Origin: Clostridiales bacterium UBA2432
Lineage (GTDB): Bacteria > Bacillota > Clostridia > Lachnospirales > Vallitaleaceae
DNA length: 64,000 nt
Reading direction: 5' to 3'
NCBI GenBank assembly: GCA_002342805.1
Contig: DDQW01000074.1
Coordinates: 30,035-94,034 of the forward strand
Made by a program: the position numbers and the translations under genes. The notes beneath the pieces were generated by a model. It was not told where the DNA came from, did no database searches, and saw only the letters and a list, made by a program, of their open reading frames with translations. Within the stretch, counting starts at the first letter, position 1, and each line of letters begins with the position of its first letter. Below, in pieces: positions 19,860-28,693 of this stretch.

Positions 19860-19893
19860 AAAAAGAGGCTTGATAGTTAAGCCTCTTTTTTTT
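19860..19893. terminator. Bidirectional terminator between 6S RNA and aroA
   Basis: AAAAAGAGGCTT (19860-19871) and AAGCCTCTTTTT (19879-19890) form a 12-bp stem with a 7-base loop. T runs flank it on both strands, so it can end the 6S transcript (+) and the tyrA-aroA transcript (-). It abuts the aroA stop codon. Confidence 0.8.
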
Positions 19894-21181
19894 ATTCACA
19901 TAGTTGTTGAATATCATCAAAAAATTTGGGGTAAGAGATATCAATACATTGGCTTCCATGTAGTGTTGAAGGGCCGTAAGCGGCAAGAGCAGCAATTGAT
20001 AAACTCATGGCAATTCGATGATCATGATAGCTCTTTAATGAAGCCCCGGAAAGTCGATGTGTACCTTCAATAATCATGCCATCGTCTGTTGCTTCAATAG
20101 AAGCTTGCATTTTTTTTAGTTCAGTAACCATTGTGTCAATACGATTACTTTCCTTGACTTTGAGCTCTGCGGCATCTTTAATAATCGTCGTCCCTTCAGC
20201 AAAACATGCTGCAACAGCAATGGCGGGAATTTCATCTATGAGGGTGGGAATAATATCTCCACAAATTGTTGTTGCCGTCAAGCGACTTGATCGAATACGA
20301 ATGTCTGCGCGTTTTTCCTCATTGATTGTGCGTTCGTTAATGTATTCAATAGAGCCATTCATATCTTTTAACACACGGATAATACCATCTCGAGTTGGAT
20401 TAATACCTACATTTGTTAATAGAATATCGCTATTGGGTATAATTAATCCGGCAACAAGAAAGTAGGCTGCAGAACTAATATCTCCGGGAATATCGATAGT
20501 TGTCGCCTCTAATATTGGATTTGGTTGGATAGTGACTTGGGCATTTTCCGAGTATATATCTGCACCTAAGGATTTTAGCATAAGTTCACTATGATTTCTA
20601 GATAGACAAGGCTCAATAATTGTTGAGGCGCTATTTGCATATAGTGTTGCTAAAAGAACACAGGATTTAACTTGAGCACTTGCGACTTTTGAATGATAGG
20701 TAATGCCTGTTAGTTGACTTGGTTCAATCACTAGAGGGGCCAAACCGTTTTCGTTTTTGGATCTTATGTTTGCACCCATCGCTTGAAGTGGATCAATAAC
20801 GCGATTCATGGGTCGTGTCTGAATAGATGCATCTCCGGTTAAGGTGCTTGAAAAGTTTTGGCCGGCAAGAATGCCAGAAAGCAATCGCATGGTTGTTCCG
20901 CTATTACCTACATCGAGAATAGTTGTCGGAGGTACAAGTCCATGTAGTCCAAGTCCATCTAGAGTAAACGTTGTATCATTCATGAAATTTATTGTTACAC
21001 CCATTTGCTGAAATATATGTGCCGTTGATAGACAATCAGCACCGTTGAGAAATCCGGTAACCTGTGTTGTCCCTTTAGCTAAAGAACCAAACATAATAGA
21101 ACGGTGAGAGATAGATTTATCTCCCGGAACATTCACGGTACCGCTTAATTTAGATACTGGATTAAGTTGCATAAGATTCAC
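19892..21181 (-). CDS. aroA: 3-phosphoshikimate 1-carboxyvinyltransferase (EPSP synthase)
   Basis: AroA joins shikimate-3-phosphate and PEP in the chorismate pathway. The 429-residue protein has the N-terminal VPGDKSISHRSIMFGSLA, the LDVGNSGTTMRLLSGILAG motif, the GDASIQTRPM segment, and the C-terminal LKVKESNRIDTM and YHDHRIAMSL. The early motif pattern differs slightly from the E. coli (class I) enzyme and resembles class II enzymes of Gram-positives. It starts 1 base after the tyrA stop and is translated with it. Confidence 0.95.
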   Translation of the reverse strand: MNLMQLNPVSKLSGTVNVPGDKSISHRSIMFGSLAKGTTQVTGFLNGADCLSTAHIFQQMGVTINFMNDTTFTLDGLGLHGLVPPTTILDVGNSGTTMRLLSGILAGQNFSSTLTGDASIQTRPMNRVIDPLQAMGANIRSKNENGLAPLVIEPSQLTGITYHSKVASAQVKSCVLLATLYANSASTIIEPCLSRNHSELMLKSLGADIYSENAQVTIQPNPILEATTIDIPGDISSAAYFLVAGLIIPNSDILLTNVGINPTRDGIIRVLKDMNGSIEYINERTINEEKRADIRIRSSRLTATTICGDIIPTLIDEIPAIAVAACFAEGTTIIKDAAELKVKESNRIDTMVTELKKMQASIEATDDGMIIEGTHRLSGASLKSYHDHRIAMSLSIAALAAYGPSTLHGSQCIDISYPKFFDDIQQLCE

Positions 21182-21182
21182 C

Positions 21183-22274
21183 TTAACTTTCTATTATTTT
21201 ATAATTGGCATTTTCAATAACATGAATGGCCTCATTTAAACTGGACTCATCATAGAAGAGGATTTCGAGCACACCTCCGAAATCTTCCCGATTGTTATTG
21301 ATACCTATATTTTTTATGCTTATTTCTTTTTTGCTCAGACGAGTCGCAATATCTGCGATAACTCCTGTTTCATCATTAATATCAACAAAAAGAGCAAGAG
21401 ATTTATCAATACTGCCTCGAGCCTTGTTTTGGAAGGTGTTTCGAAAACGTTTAGATTGATCAAAAAAATCATAGATATAAGTACTGTTTTGGGCCATCAC
21501 TTGTTCACGAATGTTTGTAAGTTGTTTCATATAATAATCTAGGATCTGTGTAATGGCATCTTGGTTGGCAACACATATCTGTTGCCACATCTCCGGTGAA
21601 GAAGAAGCGATTCGTGTAAAGTCTTTAAAACCTCCAGCGGCTAATGTATACATTTCTTTTTCAGCTGAATCAAGAGATTCCACCATGTTCACAAGCGATG
21701 ATGCTAATATATGAGGGACATGACTAATCGCAGCGACAATAAAGTCGTGTCGTTTTGGGTCAAGTATCGTTGGGATGGCATGTATTGATGTTGCGAGTTG
21801 AGCCATTTGTTCGATATATTGCGTTGGTGTAGAAGGTTGTGGGGTTAATACATAATATGCATTTTCGAATAATTCTGCTTTTGTTGCATCAAAACCGGAT
21901 TGTTCTGAACCTGCCATTGGATGACCGCCAATAAAATAGCCCTTAAAATCATAGGTGGATAATGCCGAATAGATATCATTTTTTGTGCTACCGACATCAC
22001 TAATAACAACATTGTCCTTTAGAAAAGGTTGTATTGCTTCAAAGAGTTGAATGTTAATATTTACCGGACAACATAATACGATAAGATCACAGTCATTTAA
22101 TTCTTTCCAGTCGTGGACGGCAATATCAATGGCGCCGCTATCTAAAGCTTGAGACAATGCCTCTTGATTCCGATTATAACCATAAAGAGTAGCAGGGTAA
22201 TTATATTTTTTTAAAGCGCGTGCGAGGGAACCGCCAATTAATCCTAATCCTAATATCCCGATTTTTGAAAACAT
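21183..22274 (-). CDS. tyrA: Prephenate dehydrogenase with C-terminal ACT domain
   Basis: TyrA oxidatively decarboxylates prephenate to 4-hydroxyphenylpyruvate for tyrosine synthesis. The N-terminal Rossmann motif is IGILGLGLIGGSLA. The catalytic region contains GGHPMAGSEQSGFDA and the helical dimerisation domain follows. The last about 65 residues (DINDETGVIADIATRLSKKE onward) form an ACT domain, probably for tyrosine feedback inhibition. The ATG giving MFSKIGI at 22274 is favoured by the AAAGGA site directly upstream; an ORF extension of eight residues is less likely. It forms a two-gene operon with aroA. Confidence 0.93.
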   Translation of the reverse strand: MFSKIGILGLGLIGGSLARALKKYNYPATLYGYNRNQEALSQALDSGAIDIAVHDWKELNDCDLIVLCCPVNINIQLFEAIQPFLKDNVVISDVGSTKNDIYSALSTYDFKGYFIGGHPMAGSEQSGFDATKAELFENAYYVLTPQPSTPTQYIEQMAQLATSIHAIPTILDPKRHDFIVAAISHVPHILASSLVNMVESLDSAEKEMYTLAAGGFKDFTRIASSSPEMWQQICVANQDAITQILDYYMKQLTNIREQVMAQNSTYIYDFFDQSKRFRNTFQNKARGSIDKSLALFVDINDETGVIADIATRLSKKEISIKNIGINNNREDFGGVLEILFYDESSLNEAIHVIENANYKIIES

Positions 22275-22520
22275 AATAATCCTTTCATTTTGTGTCATTG
22301 CGTTATGCTTAACATTAATCCTATATTACATTTTTTTATAAGGCAAGTCAACAATTTCGTGTGGTAAAGTGAAAATCAGAATATTTTGACTATTATATAA
22401 AAGAAGGAATTCTATTCATTATGTAGAATATTAAGAGTATTACCGAGAAATTTTGTTAAAAATCAACGAAACACAATGCACAGTAATTTGTTCAAAAATC
22501 TTACGAATGGGGGAATCCTT

Positions 22521-24602
22521 ATGAAAATTTATTCATCCGAACAAATCCGTAACATTGTCCTTTTGGGACATGGTGGAGCAGGTAAGACGACACTTGCTGA
22601 AGCCATGGCCCGTGTAGCAAATGTAACAAAGCGACAAGGTAAAGTAACTGATGGTAATACCATTAGTGATTTTGACAAAGAAGAGATTAAACGAGGTTTT
22701 TCAATCAACACGTCATGTATTCCACTCGAATGGGAAGACTGCAAAATAAATATTCTTGATACTCCGGGATATTTTGATTTTGTCGGAGAAGCAAAGGAAG
22801 CGACTCGGGTTGCCGACAGCGCTATTATTGTTGTGTCTGGAAGATCTGGAACAGAAGTTGGAACGGAGATTGCATGGGAACATGCAGATGAGATGGAAAT
22901 CCCAAGAATGATCTTTGTCACCGATATGGATGATGACAAAGCAGATCTACACAAAATACTTGAACAGCTTCAAACATCTTTTGGAAAATGCATTGCGCCC
23001 TTTCAAGTTCCGATACGAGAAGGAGAGCACTTCGTCGGATTTGTAAATATTATTAAAATGGAAGGCCGTAAGTTTGTAAAAGATCATGTCGAATCCTGTG
23101 AAATACCGGAAGAATTAATGGCTGAAATTGAACCGGTACGTGAGATGATACTTGAAGCAGTTGCCGAGAGTGACGAAGAGTTAATGGAAAAATATTTTGC
23201 AGGTGAAGAGTTTACATTAGAAGAAATTCAGTCAGCCCTTCATAATGGCGTTGTTGACGGATCCATTGTACCTGTTTTATGTGGCTCTGGAATGAATACC
23301 ACAGGAGTAGGCGTATTAATGTCTTCAATTAATAAGTATATGCCTGCGCCAAAAGAAGAACATACGGAAGTTCTTGGTGTGAATCCGGATAATGAAGAAG
23401 AAGAGATTCATGTTATCTGTGAAAAAGATCAGCCAGCATCGGCGCTTGTTTTTAAAACAATTATTGACCCATATATTGGAAAAGTGTCATTGTTTAGAGT
23501 ATACTCAGGAATTATTCGTAAAGATGATAGCTTATTAAATGCAAATACGGATGAAACTGAAAAAATCCCCCATATTTATATATTAAGAGGAAAAGAACAA
23601 ATTGAAGTGGATGAAATTCACGCAGGTGATATTGGAGCCTTTGCAAAGCTGAATAACGTAAGCACCGGAGATACACTTTGTGATTCAAATCGCCCGGTAA
23701 GATTACCCGGAATCACTTTTCCGGAATCTCTCGCTTATCGTGCAATTGTTCCAAAAACCAAAGGTGATGAAGATAAAATAGCATCCGGGTTACATCGTTT
23801 AATGGAAGAAGATCCAACCATTAAGGTGGTTATGGACACGGAAAATCATCAAGAGTTATTGTATGGTGTCGGTGGACAACACCTTGAGATTATTACAAGT
23901 CGATTAGAAGAAAAGTTTAAAGTGTCTGTGGACTTACTAAAACCCAAGATTCCATATCGTGAAACAATCAAAGCGAAAGTTTCTGTTCGAGGTAGACATA
24001 AGAAACAATCCGGTGGTCATGGTCAATATGGTGATGTTGTCATTGAATTTGAACCATCTGGTGATTTAGAGACGCCATTTGTTTTTGAAGAAAAAATATT
24101 TGGTGGATCCGTACCAAGAAACTATTTTCCTGCTGTAGAAAAAGGGTTACAAGATTCTGTTGGTAAAGGTGTGTTAGCTGGATATCCTTTCGTAGGACTT
24201 AAAGCAACATTAGTCGATGGATCTTACCATCCAGTTGATTCGTCCGAAATGGCATTTAAGATTGCAACGCAAAATGCCTACAAAGAGGGGATTGCAAAAG
24301 CAAATCCAACACTACTTGAACCGATTGCATCTGTTAAAGTACTCATTCCAGATGATTATATGGGAGATATCATGGGAGATTTAACAAAACGCCGTGGTAG
24401 AGTGCTTGGAATGAATCCGGTCAAAGGTAAGCAAGAGATTGAAGCAGAAGTACCGATGGGAGAAATGTATGGATATTCAACAGACCTTCGTTCTCTGACT
24501 CAAGGTCGAGGGGTATTTACATTAGCCTTTAATCGATATGAAGAAGCACCAAGAGAAGTTCAGGAAAAAGTCATAGCTGAACGTGAAAATGATGAGGAGT
24601 AA
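22521..24602 (+). CDS. Elongation factor G paralogue (EF-G-like, FusA2 type)
   Basis: The 693-residue translational GTPase has the full EF-G domain order. G1 reads LGHGGAGKTTLAEAM, G3 is ILDTPGYFDFVGE, and G4 is FVTDMDDDKADL, in place of the canonical AHIDAGKTT, DTPGHVDF and NKMD. Domain IV has the loop around RGRHKKQSGGHGQYGDV. These changes mark the EF-G2/EF-G-like subgroup that accompanies the main FusA in many Firmicutes; its cellular role is unclear. ATG at 22521 follows a GGGGGA site. No str-operon genes are nearby, which also argues against this being the main fusA. Confidence 0.88.
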   Translation: MKIYSSEQIRNIVLLGHGGAGKTTLAEAMARVANVTKRQGKVTDGNTISDFDKEEIKRGFSINTSCIPLEWEDCKINILDTPGYFDFVGEAKEATRVADSAIIVVSGRSGTEVGTEIAWEHADEMEIPRMIFVTDMDDDKADLHKILEQLQTSFGKCIAPFQVPIREGEHFVGFVNIIKMEGRKFVKDHVESCEIPEELMAEIEPVREMILEAVAESDEELMEKYFAGEEFTLEEIQSALHNGVVDGSIVPVLCGSGMNTTGVGVLMSSINKYMPAPKEEHTEVLGVNPDNEEEEIHVICEKDQPASALVFKTIIDPYIGKVSLFRVYSGIIRKDDSLLNANTDETEKIPHIYILRGKEQIEVDEIHAGDIGAFAKLNNVSTGDTLCDSNRPVRLPGITFPESLAYRAIVPKTKGDEDKIASGLHRLMEEDPTIKVVMDTENHQELLYGVGGQHLEIITSRLEEKFKVSVDLLKPKIPYRETIKAKVSVRGRHKKQSGGHGQYGDVVIEFEPSGDLETPFVFEEKIFGGSVPRNYFPAVEKGLQDSVGKGVLAGYPFVGLKATLVDGSYHPVDSSEMAFKIATQNAYKEGIAKANPTLLEPIASVKVLIPDDYMGDIMGDLTKRRGRVLGMNPVKGKQEIEAEVPMGEMYGYSTDLRSLTQGRGVFTLAFNRYEEAPREVQEKVIAERENDEE

Positions 24603-24615
24603 CCTGTTTTAATTA

Positions 24616-24649
24616 TGTGGGCTGTTTAGTATATGCTAAGCAGCCCACA
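24616..24649 (+). terminator. Strong stem-loop after EF-G paralogue, without T run
   Basis: TGTGGGCTG (24616-24624) pairs with CAGCCCACA (24641-24649) and the stem continues inward to about 14 bp with one wobble. There is no downstream T run, so it may be a weak or Rho-independent-like terminator or an RNA processing/stability element ahead of the MFS gene. Confidence 0.45.
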
Positions 24650-24684
24650 AAGTATGGGATGAAAGGTATGAGGAAGAGAGGATT

Positions 24685-25914
24685 ATGATGAAGCTAACGA
24701 AAACTGAAAAAAGTTGGATTATGTATGACTGTGGTAACTCAGCGTATTCCTTAGCAATTACAACGGCCTTGTTTCCGGTATATTTTGGTATGATGAAGCG
24801 TGGTAGTAGTATGGATTTAGGATATTTTAATACATTAGCAAGTATAATTGTGGCAATTTTAAGTCCGATTCTCGGAACGATTGCAGACTATAAGGACGTC
24901 AAGAAAAGATTCTTCACCTTTTTCGCTTTACTAGGAATTTGTGTTACGGGCTTAATGGCAGTCATACCTGACGGGCAATGGTTTGTTCTTGCAATTGCTT
25001 ATGTGCTTACGTCGATAGGGTTTGCAGGTGCCAATGTTTTTTATGATTCTTTTTTAGTCGATGTGACAAACGATGAACGGATGGATCGGATTTCATCTCA
25101 GGGATTTGCCTATGGCTATATAGCAAGCGTTATTCCCTTTGTTTTAACCTTACTTGCTGTGTTTGTTCTTGGCATGGATAAGCAAATTGGCTACCAACTT
25201 GGTTTTATCATCACAGCACTTTGGTGGGGACTATTTACATTACCACTGATTAAAAATGTATCTCAAGTACATTTTATTGAACCTGAAAAAAATCCGGTTC
25301 AAAAAAGTTTTAAACGTTTGTTTTTAACCTTTAAAAATATTCAACATTATAAAGTGGTCGTAAGCTTTTTGATTGCGTATTTTCTATATATTGATGGCGT
25401 CGATACCATCATAAAAATGGCAGTTCCTTATGCACAATCAACCTTAGGCTTAAGCTCGTCGGATACTTTTATGCTCTTAGGTATTTTGCTTATTATCAAC
25501 ATCATTGCTTTCCCTTTTGCTTTATTATATGGAATATTAGCAAAACGCTTTACGGCAAAGAAGATGATTGTCGTTGCGATACTGACGTATATAGGAACAA
25601 CAATTTTTGCATATTTAATGACAGAACTTTGGCATGTGTTTATTCTTGGTGGACTTATTGGTTCGGCTCAAGGCGGAATTCAAGCACTCAGTCGTTCCTA
25701 TTATGCAAAAATTATTCCAAAGAATAAATCCAATGAATTCTTTGGCTTTTACAATATCTTCGGAAAATTTGCGGCTATTGTCGGGCCCTTTATAATGGCT
25801 TTTACGACGACGATAACAGGAAATGCAAGATATTCCATTCTTTCAATTGTCCCATTATTTGTTATTGGGCTTGCGGTGTTCTTGCGATTGCCTTCAGAAC
25901 CGGAGAAATTATAA
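24685..25914 (+). CDS. Major facilitator superfamily transporter, UMF1/Atg22-like
   Basis: The 409-residue protein has about 12 hydrophobic helices. The N-terminal WIMYDCGNSAYSLAITTALFPVYF matches the UMF1 (Atg22-like) family hallmark YDxxNSAF. IGTIADYKDVKKRFF corresponds to the MFS loop 2-3 motif. Substrates of bacterial UMF1 members are mostly unknown; amino acid export is suggested by the yeast homologue only. Start could be either of two adjacent ATGs (24685 or 24688) after GAGGATT. It probably has its own transcript. Confidence 0.85.
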   Translation: MMKLTKTEKSWIMYDCGNSAYSLAITTALFPVYFGMMKRGSSMDLGYFNTLASIIVAILSPILGTIADYKDVKKRFFTFFALLGICVTGLMAVIPDGQWFVLAIAYVLTSIGFAGANVFYDSFLVDVTNDERMDRISSQGFAYGYIASVIPFVLTLLAVFVLGMDKQIGYQLGFIITALWWGLFTLPLIKNVSQVHFIEPEKNPVQKSFKRLFLTFKNIQHYKVVVSFLIAYFLYIDGVDTIIKMAVPYAQSTLGLSSSDTFMLLGILLIINIIAFPFALLYGILAKRFTAKKMIVVAILTYIGTTIFAYLMTELWHVFILGGLIGSAQGGIQALSRSYYAKIIPKNKSNEFFGFYNIFGKFAAIVGPFIMAFTTTITGNARYSILSIVPLFVIGLAVFLRLPSEPEKL

Positions 25915-25992
25915 AAGGATAGATAATCTAGTAGGAATTATATAGAAATTTAAAAAATCCATGATATAATACCTTAAGAAGGAGTGATTAAA

Positions 25993-26436
25993 ATGCCAAG
26001 ACCGATTAAATGTCGTAAAATTAGTTATGTTCCGCAAAGCAAGTTTTTTAAACCGGAAGAAGTAGATATCGTGGATGAATATAATTTGAAATTGGAAGAA
26101 CTTGAAGCCATGCGACTTAAAGATATTGAAAAAATGTCTCAGGAAGAAGCGGCTGCCATGATGCAAATATCACGCCAAACATTTCAAAATATCATAGATA
26201 GTGCCAGAAATAAGGTTGTATCAGCCCTTGTAGAAGGAAAAGCCATTCGTATTGGTGGCGGTAACTACAAAATAATGGAATGTAAAATTGAGTGTCATCA
26301 TTGTGGCAAAGAATATATGTTAGAAAACATCAAGGATCGACATTCTTGTCCTGTATGTCATTCCCAAGATGTCTATTGTCATTCCAAGCAAAAAAGATGT
26401 CACGCTGAATGTAGGGTAAAACGAGCAAATATATAA
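25993..26436 (+). CDS. DUF134 helix-turn-helix protein with C-terminal zinc ribbon
   Basis: DUF134 proteins are predicted DNA-binding regulators common in anaerobes. The hallmark MPRPIKCRKI start is followed by LKLEELEAMRLKDIEKMSQEEAA and a sigma-4-like helix-turn-helix (MMQISRQTFQNIIDSARNK, residues about 55-75). The C-terminal third has CHHCGKEY, CPVCHS and further Cys/His residues, suggesting a zinc ribbon or metal site. ATG at 25993 is 8 bases after AAGGAG; the upstream in-frame GTG overlaps that site. A second DUF134 gene lies at 61562. Confidence 0.85.
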   Translation: MPRPIKCRKISYVPQSKFFKPEEVDIVDEYNLKLEELEAMRLKDIEKMSQEEAAAMMQISRQTFQNIIDSARNKVVSALVEGKAIRIGGGNYKIMECKIECHHCGKEYMLENIKDRHSCPVCHSQDVYCHSKQKRCHAECRVKRANI

Positions 26437-26445
26437 AGCACTGGT

Positions 26446-26475
26446 AAAGAGTAGTTTTATGCTACTTTTTTTTTT
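26446..26475 (+). terminator. Intrinsic terminator after DUF134 gene
   Basis: A short hairpin (AAAGAGTAG pairing with CTACTTTTT) is followed by a long T run interrupted by one G. It isolates the DUF134 gene from the iron-sulfur operon. Confidence 0.7.
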
Positions 26476-26496
26476 GTTTTTTTCGTGGGAAGATTC

Positions 26497-26563
26497 TTGA
26501 CAGATTGTTAAAAAGGTGATAATCTATCCTTAGCTTAAATCCTAGTCATTTAGTAGGGATTAA
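26497..26563 (+). promoter_or_regulatory. Promoter and candidate Rrf2 operator of the iscR operon
   Basis: TTGACA at 26497 and GATAAT at 26518 form a promoter with a short 15-base spacer. Downstream, 26535-26563 is an imperfect inverted repeat (TTAAATCCTA ... TAGGGATTAA), placed where an Rrf2-family protein would autoregulate. Its right arm ends beside the AAGGAGG ribosome site. Regulation is inferred from position and symmetry only. Confidence 0.5.
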
Positions 26564-26574
26564 GGAGGTGTGTT

Positions 26575-27018
26575 ATGAGATTGTCAACAAAAGGTCGATA
26601 TGGACTTCGAGCAATGCTGGATTTAGCTTTGAATTCAACCGACGATGTTGTATCAATTAAGAGTATTTCTGAACGCCAGAGTATTTCAGAAAATTATTTA
26701 GAACAAATTATTTCAACACTTAAAAAAGCCAAATTTGTTAAAAGTACACGTGGGGCTAAAGGTGGATATGCCTTAAATTTGGACCCTAAAGATATATCCG
26801 TTGGTGATATTCTTCGCGCTTTAGAAGGTGATCTTAATCCGGTGGATTGTGTGGCTGTTAATGAAGATAAAGCGTGTGATGAATCTGAGATGTGTGTGAC
26901 CAAATATGTCTGGAAAAAGATTAGTGAAAGTATTAATGATGTTGTTGATCATATTACATTAGAGGATTTAATTAAGGAACAGCATAAAATTGACGAACTA
27001 TTAAATGAAGAGGTGTAA
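26575..27018 (+). CDS. iscR: Rrf2-family transcriptional regulator (IscR-like)
   Basis: The 147-residue protein begins MRLSTKGRYGLRAMLDLAL and carries the Rrf2 winged helix with SISENYLEQIISTLKKAKFV and STRGAKGGYAL. Three Cys follow in the order C-x8-C-x5-C (DCVAVNEDKACDESEMC, about residues 99-114), consistent with iron-sulfur cluster binding as in IscR. In Gram-positives some homologues (CymR) instead sense cysteine metabolism. The gene precedes iscS by 2 bases, making it the likely autoregulator of the iscR-iscS-iscU-mnmA operon. Confidence 0.88.
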   Translation: MRLSTKGRYGLRAMLDLALNSTDDVVSIKSISERQSISENYLEQIISTLKKAKFVKSTRGAKGGYALNLDPKDISVGDILRALEGDLNPVDCVAVNEDKACDESEMCVTKYVWKKISESINDVVDHITLEDLIKEQHKIDELLNEEV

Positions 27019-27020
27019 AG

Positions 27021-28232
27021 ATGGAGAAAAAAATATACTTAGACCATGCAGCAACAACATCAACAAGGCCTTCTGTAGTTGATGCAATGTTACCTTATTT
27101 TACAGAAGAATTCGGCAATCCTTCAAGTATTTATGAATTTGCTCAAAATGCTAAACAAGCCATTGATGAGAGTCGACAAATCATAGCAGATGCAATTCAT
27201 GCAGAAGCGGCAGAAGTTTTTTTTGTATCAGGTGGGACAGAAGCCGATAACTGGGCGATCTCCAGTGTAGTTGAGAATTATGCAAAAAAAGGTAATCATA
27301 TTATTACAACAAAGATGGAACATCATGCAGTATTACATACCTGTGAATACTTGGAGAAAAAAGGGTGTGAAGTGACTTATTTAGATGTTGATGCAGATGG
27401 TTTGATTTCACTCGATGATTTAGAAAAAGCGATTAAAGAAAATACGGTGTTAATTACCATCATGTTTGCCAACAATGAAATAGGAACGATTCAACCCATC
27501 AAAGAAATTGGTGCGATTGCTAAGAAACATAAGGTGCTTTTTCATACTGACGCAGTTCAAGCCTTTACCCATGTTCCGATTGATGTTAGTGATATGAACA
27601 TTGACTTAATGTCGATGAGTGGTCATAAAATATATGGCCCAAAAGGTGTTGGAGCATTGTATATCCGTAAAGGTGTTCGTATGAAGGCTTTTATTCATGG
27701 CGGAGCCCAAGAACGACGCCGACGTGGAGGAACAGAGAATGTACCAGCCATTGTTGGATTTGGAAAAGCAGTAGAAGAAGCGATGGCCTTGATGAAATCG
27801 GAAGTTGTTCGAGAAGTTGAACTTCGTGATTATTTTATAAAAAAAGTATTAGAGACAGTACCCTATGTAAAGTTAAATGGACATCCAATAAAGCGTTTGC
27901 CGAACAATGTAAACCTTAGCTTTGAATTCATTGAAGGTGAGTCTTTACTCATTATGTTAGATATGAAAAATGTCTGTGCTTCTTCCGGATCTGCATGTAC
28001 ATCCGGTTCGCTAGACCCGTCACATGTCCTTTTAGCCATTGGATTACCCCATGAGATTGCCCATGGTTCATTACGAATTACACTGGGTGAAAAAACAAGT
28101 CGCGAAGAGTTAGATTACGTTGCTGATGCCTTGGTAACGATTGTAAAACGATTAAGAGATATGTCACCCGTATATGAAGATTATATGCAAAAGAAGATAG
28201 AATCTGTTATTGAAACTCAATACAAAAATTAG
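27021..28232 (+). CDS. iscS: Cysteine desulfurase (NifS/IscS type)
   Basis: This PLP enzyme releases sulfur from cysteine as a persulfide for Fe-S clusters and tRNA thiolation. The 403-residue protein has the PLP lysine in SMSGHKIYGPKGVGALYIRK and the active-site Cys loop in SSGSACTSGSLDPSHVL. The N-terminal YLDHAATTSTRPSVVDAM is typical. The neighbours supply acceptors: the scaffold protein immediately downstream and the tRNA thiouridylase MnmA. Confidence 0.96.
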   Translation: MEKKIYLDHAATTSTRPSVVDAMLPYFTEEFGNPSSIYEFAQNAKQAIDESRQIIADAIHAEAAEVFFVSGGTEADNWAISSVVENYAKKGNHIITTKMEHHAVLHTCEYLEKKGCEVTYLDVDADGLISLDDLEKAIKENTVLITIMFANNEIGTIQPIKEIGAIAKKHKVLFHTDAVQAFTHVPIDVSDMNIDLMSMSGHKIYGPKGVGALYIRKGVRMKAFIHGGAQERRRRGGTENVPAIVGFGKAVEEAMALMKSEVVREVELRDYFIKKVLETVPYVKLNGHPIKRLPNNVNLSFEFIEGESLLIMLDMKNVCASSGSACTSGSLDPSHVLLAIGLPHEIAHGSLRITLGEKTSREELDYVADALVTIVKRLRDMSPVYEDYMQKKIESVIETQYKN

Positions 28233-28246
28233 AAAGGGACGATTTT

Positions 28247-28693
28247 ATGTATACAAAAAAAGTTATGGACCATTTTACAAATCCTAGAAATATGGGAGAA
28301 ATCGATCATGCAGATGGCGTTGGTACCGTTGGAAATGCAAAATGTGGCGACATTATGCGTATCTATTTAAAAGTTGAAGATGATATCATTAAAGATGTCA
28401 AATTTAAAACCTTTGGTTGTGGTGCGGCAGTGGCAACAAGTAGTATTGCAACAGAGTTAGTTATGGGAAAAACGATTGAAGAGGCTCTAAAAATAACAAA
28501 TGATGCTGTTGTAGAAGCCTTAGATGGACTTCCTAAAGCAAAAGTGCACTGTTCGCTATTAGCAGAAGAAGCTTTGCATGCAGCTATTTGGGATTATGCA
28601 CAAAAAAACAATATTCAAATCGAAGGATTAGAACCACCGGAAGACACAGAAGATTATGACCACCATGTAGAAGAGGAAGATGAATTTGAATAA
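28247..28693 (+). CDS. iscU: Iron-sulfur cluster scaffold protein NifU/IscU
   Basis: The 148-residue scaffold assembles Fe-S clusters. It has the three conserved Cys in NAKCGDIMRIYLKVED, FGCGAAVATSS and KVHCSLLAEEAL, with the Asp in CGD. The start MYTKKVMDHFTNPRNMG is the NifU/IscU N-terminal signature. An acidic tail (EDTEDYDHHVEEEDEFE) extends beyond the core. It overlaps mnmA by 14 bases. Confidence 0.95.
   Translation: MYTKKVMDHFTNPRNMGEIDHADGVGTVGNAKCGDIMRIYLKVEDDIIKDVKFKTFGCGAAVATSSIATELVMGKTIEEALKITNDAVVEALDGLPKAKVHCSLLAEEALHAAIWDYAQKNNIQIEGLEPPEDTEDYDHHVEEEDEFE

Noticed and set aside
20076..20465. A 129-codon plus-strand frame opposite aroA
   Set aside because: The product is a Ser/Ile-rich antisense shadow of aroA with no family resemblance or ribosome site.
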